Notes under the pieces: model-generated
What the model was told of the DNA's origin: nothing
Databases searched by the model: none
Seen by the model: only the letters and a program-made list of their open reading frames with translations
Position numbers and translations under genes: made by a program
Shown here: positions 51,494 through 60,248 of the stretch, one piece after another
How the letters are laid out: every line of letters begins with the position of its first letter
Position numbering within the stretch: position 1 is the stretch's first letter
NCBI RefSeq assembly: GCF_000745315.1
Contig: NZ_JQNQ01000001.1
Span: forward strand, 1,178,001-1,242,000
Length of the DNA: 64,000 bases
Direction of reading: 5' to 3'
Source: Salegentibacter sp. Hel_I_6
GTDB taxonomy: Bacteria; Bacteroidota; Bacteroidia; Flavobacteriales; Flavobacteriaceae

Positions 51494-52453
51494 ATGAGAG
51501 AAACAATTATTTTTGCGTGTATACTATGGTTTGGATTTTCTTCCTATGCCCAAAAAATAGATCATACTTCTTCCTACCGAGAAATAAAAAGCAATTCATA
51601 TTTTAGGTTTAATTACGATAATGACTTTTTCGCTTCAGCAGATAAAAATTATACTCAGGGATATCAGTTAGAGTTAGTTCTGCCTTTTTTAAAGAAGAAT
51701 CCGATTAATCATCTTTTTTTTCAACCTAAAAATAACGAGTTTACTTATGGTTTAGCCTTAGAGCATATTGGATTTACACCAGGTGATTATGTAAGTAAAG
51801 AAATTCAAGTTGGGGATAGACCATTTGCTTCCGCGATTATGCTAAAAAGCTTTTTAGTCGCCAAAGATACAGTGAATTCTTCAAGAATGCATTCTGCATT
51901 AAGTTTAGGAATAATATGGCCTGCTGCTTTTGGCGGAGAAATGCAACGAAGTATTCATGAGGCAACAGGAAATAAAATCCCGTATGGTTGGAGAAACCAA
52001 ATCAAAAACGATATTGTTCTAAATTATCAAATTGGTTACGAAAAACAATTGTTCCGATATGCAGACTTTTTCTCCTTGCAGGGACAGTCAGAAATCAATC
52101 TGGGTACCCTTTTCACCAATTTTTCCGTTGGGGCAAATGCCACTTTAGGAATTATAAATAATGGATTTTCTTCCGTAGAAAATAAAAATAAGTTTGAGGT
52201 ATATGCTTTTGCGCAACCTGTTTTTAAAGTAGTTGGGTACGATGCAAGCATACAAGGCGGCCTTTTTAATAATGAAAGCGTCTATACAATATCATCTAAC
52301 GATATAAATAGGTTCACGAGACAGACTCATATCGGGATTATTGTAAAAACACAAACGCTTTACTTTGAATATACAAGAACCACCCTCACTCCAGAATTTG
52401 AAGGCGGAAATACTGCCAATTGGGGCGGAATTAAAATTGGGTTCACATTTTAG
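51494..52453 (+). CDS. LpxR-family lipid A deacylase (DUF2219)
   Basis: The 319-aa outer-membrane protein has a signal peptide ending SSYAQ, followed by an LpxR-type beta barrel: RFNYDNDFFASADKNYTQGY (the Asn/Asp catalytic-type motif), LALEHIGFTPGD, QVGDRPFASAIM, and a terminal strand GGIKIGFTF ending in Phe. LpxR removes the 3'-acyloxyacyl chain of lipid A in Salmonella and Helicobacter; Bacteroidota members are mostly untested. Its closeness to envelope sensing (M56/BlaI) and the LPS-related locus is notable, but it has its own intergenic space. Confidence 0.87.
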   Translation: MRETIIFACILWFGFSSYAQKIDHTSSYREIKSNSYFRFNYDNDFFASADKNYTQGYQLELVLPFLKKNPINHLFFQPKNNEFTYGLALEHIGFTPGDYVSKEIQVGDRPFASAIMLKSFLVAKDTVNSSRMHSALSLGIIWPAAFGGEMQRSIHEATGNKIPYGWRNQIKNDIVLNYQIGYEKQLFRYADFFSLQGQSEINLGTLFTNFSVGANATLGIINNGFSSVENKNKFEVYAFAQPVFKVVGYDASIQGGLFNNESVYTISSNDINRFTRQTHIGIIVKTQTLYFEYTRTTLTPEFEGGNTANWGGIKIGFTF

Positions 52454-52475
52454 TTTTCGTTATAAATCATAAATT

Positions 52476-54182
52476 TTACTGCGCTTGTTTAATATATTCC
52501 TTAATCCGTTCTTCTAAAATTGGCAGCGTAACCACACCCTGCTCTAAAATCACTTCGTGGAAATCACGAATATCAAAATCGGAACCAAGGGCTTCTTCTA
52601 CTTTTTTACGCAATTCCCTGATTTTAATTTCTCCTATTTTATAGGAAACAGCCTGGCCAGGCCAGGAAATATAGCGATCTACCTCTGTATTGATATTATG
52701 CATAGAAAGCGCCGTATTTTTCTCGAAATATGCTACCGCTTCTTCCCTGCTCCAACCCATTGCGTGAATTCCGGTATCGATTACCAATCGGCAGGCACGC
52801 CATTGCTCGTAGGTGAGTTTTCCAAACAACTCGTAGGGCGTAGTATAAATTCCCATATCTTCAGCTAAGAACTCAGAATACAAGCCCCAACCTTCTCCAT
52901 AAGCCGATAAATACATATTTCTGCGGAATTTTGGAATACTGTCACCCAATTCGGCATTCAAAGCATTCTGTAAATGATGTCCTGGTACTGCTTCGTGGGC
53001 GGTTAAAGAAGGCAAAACATATAGCGGACGATTGGATAAATTATAAGTATTCACCCAATAATAGCCCGGCTGGGTTTCATTGGAAGCGCCAATATAACGC
53101 CCCGTGGTATACTTTGGCGCTATAGCATCAGGTACTTTCGCCACGCCGTAAGGTTTTCTTGGTAAAGTTTTAAAATAAGCCGGCAGTTTGGCGTCAATTC
53201 GCTTAGCAATATCACGTGCTTCCATTAATAATTCTTCCCCGGTTTTAGCATAAAATTGCTCATCGGTTCTTAAGAAATGAATGAATTCTTCGAAACTACC
53301 GTCAAACTCAACTTCAGCTATTATTTTTTTCATTTCTGAATTAATTCGCGCTACTTCCTCTAAACCAATTTGATGAATTTCTTCTGCCGTCAAATCTAAA
53401 GTAGTATAATAATCCAGCCTGTTTTGATAATATTCCCTCCCATTTGGAATTTCAGAAACTCCCAAACTTGTTCGTGTATTTGGTAGATATTCAGTTTCGA
53501 AAAATGTCTTTATTCTTTTAAACTGCGGAATTACACTATTCCCAATTGCCTCTTCTGCGGCTTTTAAAACAGAATCTTTTTGTTTTTCCGAAAGCGTTTT
53601 TGGAAGATTTTCGAAAGGTTCATAGAAATAGCTTTCTTTTGGATCTTCCACGATCTGGTCGTTATAAGTAGATTCGTAACCCTCAAAAATCACCCGTGGC
53701 TGTGTATTCCCTTTCTTTAAACCTTCACGTAATAACACAAAATGCTGATCTACATAAGTAGGAATTGCATTTAATTTATTCAAATAGGCTTTCACCTGCT
53801 CGTAATTATTTAAATCTCTAACCTGGTAGGCAAGGCTTAAATGAAATCCCGAATCTGAAAGCAACGGATTTAAATAGGCTTCAAATTCGTAACGGTCTAT
53901 AGTTTCCTGAAGCTTAAACTTTAGCATTTCCAGAGAAATCTGTTCGGTTTCGCTTAAAGAATCGGCTTTTATTTCCTGTAGTTGCTCCAACTGCTTCTCA
54001 GCAAATTCTGATTCTTCTTTGTAATATTTCCCGGTATATAATCCCAAAGGAAAATCTTCGCGATCGTAAGCCTTATGATCATCAATTTCCTGAATAATAG
54101 TTTTTAAATCTTCTGAAGCTTCCTGCGCAGTTAAGATAGAAATACATAAAAAAGCGAGGGTGAGAGTAAGTATTTGTTTCAT
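52476..54182 (-). CDS. DUF885 family peptidase-like lipo/secreted protein
   Basis: From the ATG at 54180-54182 the protein is 568 aa with signal peptide KQILTLTLAFLCISILTAQ. A longer version from a GTG at 54248 would put 22 residues before the signal, so the shorter start is preferred. The zinc-metallopeptidase-like motif LTAHEAVPGHHLQNAL near residue 420 and YGEGWGLYSEFLAEDMG near 450 define DUF885, distantly similar to M3/M32 peptidases. It is predicted to act in the periplasm or outside. The substrate is unknown. Confidence 0.9.
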   Translation of the reverse strand: MKQILTLTLAFLCISILTAQEASEDLKTIIQEIDDHKAYDREDFPLGLYTGKYYKEESEFAEKQLEQLQEIKADSLSETEQISLEMLKFKLQETIDRYEFEAYLNPLLSDSGFHLSLAYQVRDLNNYEQVKAYLNKLNAIPTYVDQHFVLLREGLKKGNTQPRVIFEGYESTYNDQIVEDPKESYFYEPFENLPKTLSEKQKDSVLKAAEEAIGNSVIPQFKRIKTFFETEYLPNTRTSLGVSEIPNGREYYQNRLDYYTTLDLTAEEIHQIGLEEVARINSEMKKIIAEVEFDGSFEEFIHFLRTDEQFYAKTGEELLMEARDIAKRIDAKLPAYFKTLPRKPYGVAKVPDAIAPKYTTGRYIGASNETQPGYYWVNTYNLSNRPLYVLPSLTAHEAVPGHHLQNALNAELGDSIPKFRRNMYLSAYGEGWGLYSEFLAEDMGIYTTPYELFGKLTYEQWRACRLVIDTGIHAMGWSREEAVAYFEKNTALSMHNINTEVDRYISWPGQAVSYKIGEIKIRELRKKVEEALGSDFDIRDFHEVILEQGVVTLPILEERIKEYIKQAQ

Positions 54183-54298
54183 AGAAAAATTGAAGTTTTG
54201 ATAAAGATAAGGTTTCTGAAGAAGTTTGTATGGAATTTGGTTTGTCACGAATACACGAATCTCCTTGTATCGTATACTATTCGATCATCGTTTCTTCT

Positions 54299-54393
54299 CG
54301 TCATTACGAGCGACGAAGGAGCGTGGTAATCTTTCATTTCGAACTTTTATTGTGGTTAGAGATTGCTTCAGTCGTTCCTTCTTCGCAATGACG
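54299..54393. repeat. MITE-like element, family B, complete copy
   Basis: Imperfect terminal inverted repeats, left CGTCATTACGAGCGACGAAG and right GTTCCTTCTTCGCAATGACG, enclose a short AT-rich centre. It has the same structure as 35705-35799. A CACGAATACACGAAT motif lies just beside it at 54245-54259. An overlapping plus-strand open frame (54226-54435) reads only repeat. Confidence 0.7.
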
Positions 54394-54464
54394 CGCGGCT
54401 GGCTGATTTTTTTTAAAATATCGATATTTTATTGAAAAATTGTGAAGTCTTGGTCTTGAATAAT

Positions 54465-55472
54465 TTAATTCCCCAAAATCCTATTCCCCAGCTGAGATAA
54501 TAATTCCTTTGCATCCCCTCGGGTTTTTTCAGTTTCTATGGCTTTAATTTCACCATTTTCTTCCACCAGTTTATAGCTAAATGCAAAGTCGGCATCTGCC
54601 CTGGCTATTGGGCTTAATGTGCCAAAACGAAGATCATTAAAATAAATTTCTCCATCTTTTTCTGAAATGGTATACCAACCTTCTGAAATATCGATGAGCC
54701 GTTTTACATTTCGCTTTTCGATCCAGTCACCAAGCAATTGATGGTTTTTAGGATGTGCTACAAACTCTATTGGTTGTGTATCAAAAATTGAATAGTTTCC
54801 AATTAAATATGCATCATCAACCTCCACATTAGCCGACCATAAAACAGCATTTAGCGGGGACGGTTTGGTTTCGATTTTGTAATAGGCAACATCCTGATCT
54901 TCCAAAGCTTCCGTAAACTTATCAAACGTGTAAAGTTTTAAGGCCGGGGTAATAACCAACAAATAAATACTACTTATTATAAGGCCAAGATTATTTAGTT
55001 TTCTCCTTTTTTTAGTTCCTCGTTCCTGTCGCATTGCCAGGATTAAGAACAACAAAAATGGTAGCGTATATAATGGATCTATTACAAAAATGTTCTTATA
55101 CGCCAGGCGGACTTCTAAAGGCCAGAATAACTGTGTACCCCAGGTTGTATGAGAATCCAGAAGCGGATGCGTAAAAAAGCCCCAAAACATCAACCAGGAC
55201 CAGTTTTGCCAGATTGCAATAGATTTCTTTTCAATCTTTGAAATGAGCCAACCAAAGATGGGTGCAAAAAGTATGGAAAACACAATGGAGTGTGTAAAGC
55301 CACGGTGAATTTCAATAGCGGTAATAGTATCGGTAAAAGCGCTTGCAAAAGTATCCAGATCGGGAATTGTGCCTGCAATGGCTCCATAAAGCATCGCTTT
55401 ATTCCCCACTTTTTTGCCGAGAACTGCTTCGCCAACCGCCGCGCCTAATACTATTTGTGTTAGTGAATCCAT
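54465..55472 (-). CDS. YdjM-type membrane-bound metal-dependent hydrolase
   Basis: The 335-aa protein begins MDSLTQIVLGAAVGEAVLGK and has the family metal ligands in IPDLDTFAS near residue 38, IHRGFTHSIVFS near 54-63 and HPLLDSHTTWGTQLFWP near 103. Several membrane helices follow, then a soluble C-terminal domain (about 195-335). The family is annotated as inner-membrane metal-dependent hydrolases induced in SOS in E. coli (YdjM). The substrate is unknown. Confidence 0.85.
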   Translation of the reverse strand: MDSLTQIVLGAAVGEAVLGKKVGNKAMLYGAIAGTIPDLDTFASAFTDTITAIEIHRGFTHSIVFSILFAPIFGWLISKIEKKSIAIWQNWSWLMFWGFFTHPLLDSHTTWGTQLFWPLEVRLAYKNIFVIDPLYTLPFLLFLILAMRQERGTKKRRKLNNLGLIISSIYLLVITPALKLYTFDKFTEALEDQDVAYYKIETKPSPLNAVLWSANVEVDDAYLIGNYSIFDTQPIEFVAHPKNHQLLGDWIEKRNVKRLIDISEGWYTISEKDGEIYFNDLRFGTLSPIARADADFAFSYKLVEENGEIKAIETEKTRGDAKELLSQLGNRILGN

Positions 55473-55550
55473 TTATGACTTTTTTCTTCTCTGATTTGTA
55501 ACTTCTACTTTTCCAAAAGAAAAACTAGATAGTAATAAAGTTTTTAATCA

Positions 55551-55627
55551 CGTCATCCTGAACTTGTTTCAGGATCTAATGCGTTGATAAGATCAAGTTA
55601 GAAGCTGAAACAAGTTCAGCTTGACGA
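55551..55627. repeat. REP-like inverted pair, family A, best-preserved copy
   Basis: The left arm CGTCATCCTGAACTTGTTTC (55551 on) and right arm GAAACAAGTTCAGCTTGACG are nearly exact inverted repeats, each with an internal CTGAAc...TTTCAG dyad. This is the cleanest family A copy in the window. Confidence 0.85.
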
Positions 55628-55694
55628 AAATAAGACATTCCATATAACCTCAACTAAAACTTAGAAAAGGTTCCAAAATCCTTAATTCTAGTAT

Positions 55695-57473
55695 TTAATC
55701 ATCAACAATCTCCATCTTCCTTAGAAGGAATGAGGCATTCATATTCTGGCAAATTCCGTCTTTAAATTTATAATCAAAATGCAGTTCGTCATTGATAATT
55801 TCCGCATCAAAATAATGGTTTTTCACCTGGCTTAATTCTGAAGTGATTTCGCATAAACTCAAATCATGTGTAGCAATGATTCCGGTTGAATTAGAGTTCA
55901 CCAGTTTCCTAATAAACTTTTTAGAGCCTATAGCTTTATCGCTACTATTGGTTCCTTTTAAAATTTCATCAAGAATAATAAAATAACGATCGGTTTTAAT
56001 TTCGTCTACTATAAATTTTAAGCGCTTTAATTCTGAAAAGAAATAAGATTCATCATCACTTAACGAATCGCTGGTACGCATACTGGTAATGAGTTTAATC
56101 GGCGAATACCTACAAGCTTCAGCACAAACCGGAAGCCCAATATTACTCATTAAAATTTGAAGGGAAACCGTTCTTAAAAAAGTACTTTTCCCAGCCATAT
56201 TCGCGCCGGTAATGATAAAGAATTCTTCATCCCCAATCGCGAAATCATTAGCTACTCTCTTTTTAGGATCTAAAAGTGGATGTGCCAATTTTGTTGCTGA
56301 AATTCCTCTTTTCTCGTTTATGGTTTCAGGAAAAACATAGTTTGGATGATTAAATACAAAATTCCCCAGAGAATTATAAGCATCAGTAAGTTCGATTACC
56401 TCAAACCATTTTTCGACATTTTGGCGATATGCTGAAATCCATTTTTCTAATTTATAACTCTGGCGAAGATCCCAGAGTAAAAAACCGTTGCCAAAAATCC
56501 CAAAAATCATATTGTTTCGCTGGTCTAAGGCATCGATCGCTTTGGAAAATTCTTTAAAAATTGCCGATGCCTTTTTCTTTTCTGAATGAATAAGCGACTG
56601 ATTTTTCTTTAAAATTTCTGAAGAAAAATCTTCTTTTTCAAGAAGTTCCAATAACAAATGATATTGATGAAAAGTATCCTGGATCTTACTCACGCTACCT
56701 GAAAGTAAATTGATTTTCTTCAGGTAAATTCCTGTAAAAAGTAAGCCGGCTAGAAACCACAGAAAAAGATGAATTCCCTTTAAATAATCAAAAGAATAAC
56801 CCGCGATCACGAGAATGGAAATCACCGAAAAGACAGTAGGCAACCATTTCATATAATTTGGAACAAAATTCTTATAATTTTTAAACCATTTAATTACAGT
56901 TTTTGATGCGGTTTCAGTCTTTACCAACCTGGCCAATGCAGTAAACTCCTGTCTCCATTCAGCTTTAGTTGCAAGTTCTTTAACGGCTTCCTGTTTCTGC
57001 GAAATATCTTCTATGCTATTTTTAGTAAAAATACCGGCCAGTATTTTTGTACCTTCATAAAGCGCGGTTCGGTTGGAATACTGGAAAAACGAGCCTCGCC
57101 CAAATAAGTCGATATCCTGGCTATAAGGATGCATCGGATCTTCAAATTCGTTTCCATCAGGTAAATCCTGAAAATTCCGGGTTTTTAAAATATCAATTTC
57201 CAGCTCGTTTAGCTTGATGATTTCCTTTTGCTTATCACTCTTATCTTTAAGATTGCTGTGCCTGGAAACCAGGAATAAAAAAAGTGCAATCCCACCAATA
57301 ATTACCGGAACGATCACATTCATATTTCCGAAGAAATAATAGATCGTAAAACATATTGCTAGAAAAATGAAAAGCCTGATTAAACTGGATACCAGCAATT
57401 TTTTGGAGATCTTGCTTAATTCCTGCTGGTGTATTTCTTTTTGCTTTGAATAAAATTCTAATGGGTTATTCAT
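55695..57473 (-). CDS. MutS-like ATPase with membrane helices
   Basis: The 592-aa protein has the MutS core and ATPase only: Walker A ITGANMAGKSTFLRT near residue 430, ITSMRTSDSLSDDESYFFSE, Walker B YFIILDEILKGTNSSDKAIG and ATHDLSLCEI. It lacks the mismatch-recognition domain. Hydrophobic segments near 30-66 and 212-250 predict a membrane location, unusual for a repair enzyme but typical of this Bacteroidota MutS-related group. It overlaps the MmcQ/YjbR gene by 8 bp, suggesting co-translation. The function is unknown. Confidence 0.87.
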   Translation of the reverse strand: MNNPLEFYSKQKEIHQQELSKISKKLLVSSLIRLFIFLAICFTIYYFFGNMNVIVPVIIGGIALFLFLVSRHSNLKDKSDKQKEIIKLNELEIDILKTRNFQDLPDGNEFEDPMHPYSQDIDLFGRGSFFQYSNRTALYEGTKILAGIFTKNSIEDISQKQEAVKELATKAEWRQEFTALARLVKTETASKTVIKWFKNYKNFVPNYMKWLPTVFSVISILVIAGYSFDYLKGIHLFLWFLAGLLFTGIYLKKINLLSGSVSKIQDTFHQYHLLLELLEKEDFSSEILKKNQSLIHSEKKKASAIFKEFSKAIDALDQRNNMIFGIFGNGFLLWDLRQSYKLEKWISAYRQNVEKWFEVIELTDAYNSLGNFVFNHPNYVFPETINEKRGISATKLAHPLLDPKKRVANDFAIGDEEFFIITGANMAGKSTFLRTVSLQILMSNIGLPVCAEACRYSPIKLITSMRTSDSLSDDESYFFSELKRLKFIVDEIKTDRYFIILDEILKGTNSSDKAIGSKKFIRKLVNSNSTGIIATHDLSLCEITSELSQVKNHYFDAEIINDELHFDYKFKDGICQNMNASFLLRKMEIVDD

Positions 57474-57846
57474 CTAAATCTTTAAGTTCTTGTTGTTGCT
57501 TTTTAGTTAATCCCGCTTCTACCAAATTATAAGAATCGTCTACTAATTGAAAAATAAAATCGGGTTTTAATTGACCATCCAGGATTACGGTGTTCCAATG
57601 CTGTTTGTTCATATGGTAACCGGGTAAAATATTATTCTCGTATTCTTCCCGCAATCTTATCGCTGTTTCAGGATCACATTTTAAATTTACACTAAGCGGA
57701 AGCGCATCAAGCCCGGCCAATGCAAACATCTTACCCATAACTTTAAAAACCAGGGTATCTGGACCAAAAGGAAGTTCCTCGGTTACGCCTTTTTTGCTAA
57801 TGCAGTAATTTCTAAGCGTTTCTATGTCCATATGCAATTTTGTCAT
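57466..57846 (-). CDS. MmcQ/YjbR family protein
   Basis: The 126-aa protein has the CyaY-like YjbR fold features: LRNYCISKKGVTEELPFGPD, VFKVMGKMFALAGL, VNLKCDPETAIRLREEYENN, PGYHMNKQHWNTVILDG and LVDDSYNLVEAGLTKK. The family is loosely annotated as DNA-binding, but its role is unproven. It lies directly upstream of, and overlaps, the MutS-like gene. The start is M1 or M6. Confidence 0.88.
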   Translation of the reverse strand: MTKLHMDIETLRNYCISKKGVTEELPFGPDTLVFKVMGKMFALAGLDALPLSVNLKCDPETAIRLREEYENNILPGYHMNKQHWNTVILDGQLKPDFIFQLVDDSYNLVEAGLTKKQQQELKDLDE

Positions 57847-57905
57847 TTCCGCCCCTCGTAAAATCGGGATAAACTCCGGCGGAAATCTATTAATTAATTA
57901 ACATG

Positions 57906-57960
57906 CTAGATCCTGACTTCTCGACTCCGCTCGAAGTGACCAGTTCAGGATAACGTACTT
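57906..57960. repeat. Diverged REP-like repeat
   Basis: ATCCTGACTTCTCGACTCCG followed by CTCGAAGTGACCAGTTCAGG forms an imperfect hairpin whose ends (ATCCTGA... TTCAGGAT) and TCGAAGTGAC part resemble families A and C together. It lies between the YjbR and DUF4230 genes. Confidence 0.45.
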
Positions 57961-57970
57961 CCACAGGCTA

Positions 57971-58585
57971 TTATTTCTCAATTTTCTTCTGATTTCTATC
58001 TTCTAAAGTCAGTGCTGTATAATCGAGTTTCCAACCAATGGTTTCCACAATTTTTTCCATCAATAAAATGGTATCCAGCGCCTCTTTTCGCGCCTGGTCT
58101 AGAAGTCCGCTTTGGGGAATCTTGTCAACTATATAATTTTTTGCGTCACGGTTAATATCCGTAAGATCTGAAGTTGTGAAAGGGTTTGCCCAACCTTCGC
58201 GCTTATCGTAATATTTAAAATCTGTCTCTACAGTAAGCAGTTCGGGCTGCGGAAAATTAGTGAGTACAATGGTTTTTTTTTCATTTTCGCTATTCATTCG
58301 CACTTTACTAAGATCAAAACCCACGTGCGCTTTGGCGTTTACCAAAACTATGGCCTTTTTCTTTCCCAGAAGTAAACTCAGGTATTTTTCCTTTAAATTT
58401 TCGTAATGATAAACCTCAGAAAAATCGCCTTCAACGGTTATAAATTTACAAACACTCCTTATTTTATCCATAATCACCAAGGACTGTTCATTGGTTTTAA
58501 GCTTTGATTTCTCCTTATTAAACCTGGCAAAAATAAAATAAGCCACGACCGCTCCCACGGCCAATCCGATAAATAAAAATTCCAT
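57971..58585 (-). CDS. DUF4230 domain protein
   Basis: The 204-aa protein has one N-terminal membrane helix (MEFLFIGLAVGAVVAYFIFA) and a DUF4230 domain: VCKFITVEGDFSEVYHYENL, KKAIVLVNAKAHVGFDLSKV, TIVLTNFPQPELLTVETDFK and YDKREGWANPFTTSDLTDIN, ending in a helical tail. The fold is thought to be membrane-anchored and exposed; function unknown. It is followed 1 bp later by the DUF4260 gene upstream in the same operon. Confidence 0.85.
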   Translation of the reverse strand: MEFLFIGLAVGAVVAYFIFARFNKEKSKLKTNEQSLVIMDKIRSVCKFITVEGDFSEVYHYENLKEKYLSLLLGKKKAIVLVNAKAHVGFDLSKVRMNSENEKKTIVLTNFPQPELLTVETDFKYYDKREGWANPFTTSDLTDINRDAKNYIVDKIPQSGLLDQARKEALDTILLMEKIVETIGWKLDYTALTLEDRNQKKIEK

Positions 58586-58586
58586 A

Positions 58587-58937
58587 TTAATTTCCTATTT
58601 CTCCCAAATGAGTGAATTTGAAGCCCTTTTCATACTTGAGCCCGTAGCCTAAAATACGATCAAAAGCCGCATGTGAAAACAAAATTACACCTATTAATTG
58701 AAATACTTCACTTTGCACATAAAATCCCAGGAACCATATTAAAAGTGCAAGCCCTTTATGATGAAAAAGATTATAAATAAAAGCTCCTGTTTTATTATTG
58801 AAGATATACCCCAACATTCCAAAATCTGGTGTAAAAAATAAAACTAAAAACCACCACCAGGCAAAGTCTAATCGGCTAAAAACGAAGATTCCCAATATTA
58901 ACATTGCGAGCTCTTCAAGTGCGAGTGTTATTTTCAT
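58587..58937 (-). CDS. DUF4260 family membrane protein
   Basis: The 116-aa hydrophobic protein has about four membrane segments, with the family blocks WWWFLVLFFTPDFGMLGYIF, NLFHHKGLALLIW and FSHAAFDRILGYGLKYEKGF. The function is unknown. It overlaps the cyclase gene by 4 bp (ATGA type), so both are co-translated. Confidence 0.88.
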   Translation of the reverse strand: MKITLALEELAMLILGIFVFSRLDFAWWWFLVLFFTPDFGMLGYIFNNKTGAFIYNLFHHKGLALLIWFLGFYVQSEVFQLIGVILFSHAAFDRILGYGLKYEKGFKFTHLGEIGN

Positions 58938-59680
58938 AAGAATTTATATAAAACAGGTTTTGAGGGGCTTGCATCGTTTTCAAAGGAAGCTATTTGTAGA
59001 TTTAGTAAATAGTCCCCATCCTCAATAGCATTAGGAACATAAACTAGTTCGGTAATAGTAGCATCAAAACGAGTGTTTTTCGGGTAATTCCAAAAAGCTT
59101 TATGCGCCAATAACTTCCCGCCATCCTTCTCCTTATCTACTGAAGGTAAATCTATAAGCAAATGCTTGACACCAGAATTTCTAAGGTAAACCGAAGCTTC
59201 TTCACTAAGATAAGGCCAATTGGTATGCGAATATTTTTTCGTCTGCTTTTCCCTGAAATTGGGCAGTGTTCGTATAATTAAAGCATCAGTTTCGTTAGGC
59301 TGAATTTTCTCCCTCAAAATTGCTTCGGAAATCACACTATCATCTCCCCTAATTTCCGGTTCAACTGAAATCAATTTTGAAAAAAAGAAGAAAGTTTTCA
59401 GCGTTTGATTGATGCTATAAAATTCCCTGGAAATATGCCCCACACATTCGGTATGCGTGCCGTGAGCGTGCGGGTTAAACTGAATATTATTAAAATTAAC
59501 CGAAGCTCCTTCTGAAACTTTCCCAATAAAGTCACCGTCTTTCACCGGTGTTATTTTAGGAGCATCTAAATACCACGCCACCGGATTTTTAGCATCGCCC
59601 CGCAAACCAATGGAAATATCGAGGGGTTTGGAAAGATCGGTAATATAATCTTTAGCTTTAAAATTAATAGTGGTTCGCAT
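58934..59680 (-). CDS. Cyclase family protein (kynurenine formamidase-like)
   Basis: The 248-aa metal-dependent hydrolase carries the family metal motif in FNPHAHGTHTECVGHIS near residue 74, where the canonical HxGTHxD has Glu in place of Asp. LIIRTLPN, HLLIDLPSVDKEKDGGKLLA and TITELVYVPNAIEDGDYLLN are other conserved blocks. Relatives hydrolyse N-formylkynurenine or other amides, but the Asp-to-Glu change and lack of Trp-pathway neighbours leave the substrate open. The domain begins only after a short beta-strand N-terminus. Confidence 0.85.
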   Translation of the reverse strand: MRTTINFKAKDYITDLSKPLDISIGLRGDAKNPVAWYLDAPKITPVKDGDFIGKVSEGASVNFNNIQFNPHAHGTHTECVGHISREFYSINQTLKTFFFFSKLISVEPEIRGDDSVISEAILREKIQPNETDALIIRTLPNFREKQTKKYSHTNWPYLSEEASVYLRNSGVKHLLIDLPSVDKEKDGGKLLAHKAFWNYPKNTRFDATITELVYVPNAIEDGDYLLNLQIASFENDASPSKPVLYKFL

Positions 59681-59685
59681 AAAAT

Positions 59686-59991
59686 CTAATCGATTTTAAT
59701 TTTGGAAGGATCCTGTCTGTTTGAAAAGAAAGATATTATTTCAATAGATTCATTATGTATTCTATAATATAGGCTGTTGAACTTTGCAACCACAGTTCTT
59801 CGAATATTTTTTCTTTTAAATGAAATTGGGAATATCTTGGGGTTTTTAGAAATTAATTCCAGCGTATGATCCAGTTCTTTGGCGAATTTTTCTAATTCCT
59901 GTGCGGTCCAGTTTTCTTCTAAATAAGCTATTGTTTCTTCAAGTTCAGAAAGTGCGTGAACGGTCCAAAAAATCTTATAACCATTTTTCAT
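59686..59991 (-). CDS. RelE/ParE family toxin
   Basis: The 101-aa protein has YKIFWTVHALSELEETIAYL, ELEKFAKELDHTLELISKNP and KNIRRTVVAKFNSLYYRIHN, then EIISFFSNRQDPSKI, the normal RelE/ParE fold. It overlaps the antitoxin gene by 17 bp. The reading frame is intact, unlike the interrupted toxin at 48623-48925. Whether it cleaves mRNA (RelE) or poisons gyrase (ParE) is not evident. Confidence 0.85.
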   Translation of the reverse strand: MKNGYKIFWTVHALSELEETIAYLEENWTAQELEKFAKELDHTLELISKNPKIFPISFKRKNIRRTVVAKFNSLYYRIHNESIEIISFFSNRQDPSKIKID

Positions 59992-60208
59992 AGAGTTTTC
60001 TAACTTCAGATTGTGGTCTTAAGTTCCCGGAATTAGCATCTTCTATTCCATTTTCTATAGATTCTTTTTCGCCTTCACTTATCTCATTCCACCAATCAGC
60101 CTTCTCACTCTCTCTTAGTTTCATTAATTTATCTATAATGATTTCGTTATCCAAAGTGGATAACCATTGAATTAATTCTATTTTCTTGTTTTGAAGATCT
60201 ATAGCCAT
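59975..60208 (-). CDS. Antitoxin of the RelE/ParE module
   Basis: The 77-aa helical protein LQNKKIELIQWLSTLDNEII has an addiction-module C-terminus (SEGEKESIENGIEDANSG, RPQSEVRKLYEKWL). It starts the two-gene unit and lies 41 bp downstream of hemW, both on the minus strand. Confidence 0.8.
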   Translation of the reverse strand: MAIDLQNKKIELIQWLSTLDNEIIIDKLMKLRESEKADWWNEISEGEKESIENGIEDANSGNLRPQSEVRKLYEKWL

Positions 60209-60248
60209 AACTCAAATTTACGATTTTTGACTTTAATTTCGATATTTA

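Noticed and set aside
54183..54248. Longer N-terminus for the DUF885 protein starting at a GTG
   Set aside because: It would place 22 residues in front of a clear signal peptide; the ATG at 54180-54182 is the natural start.
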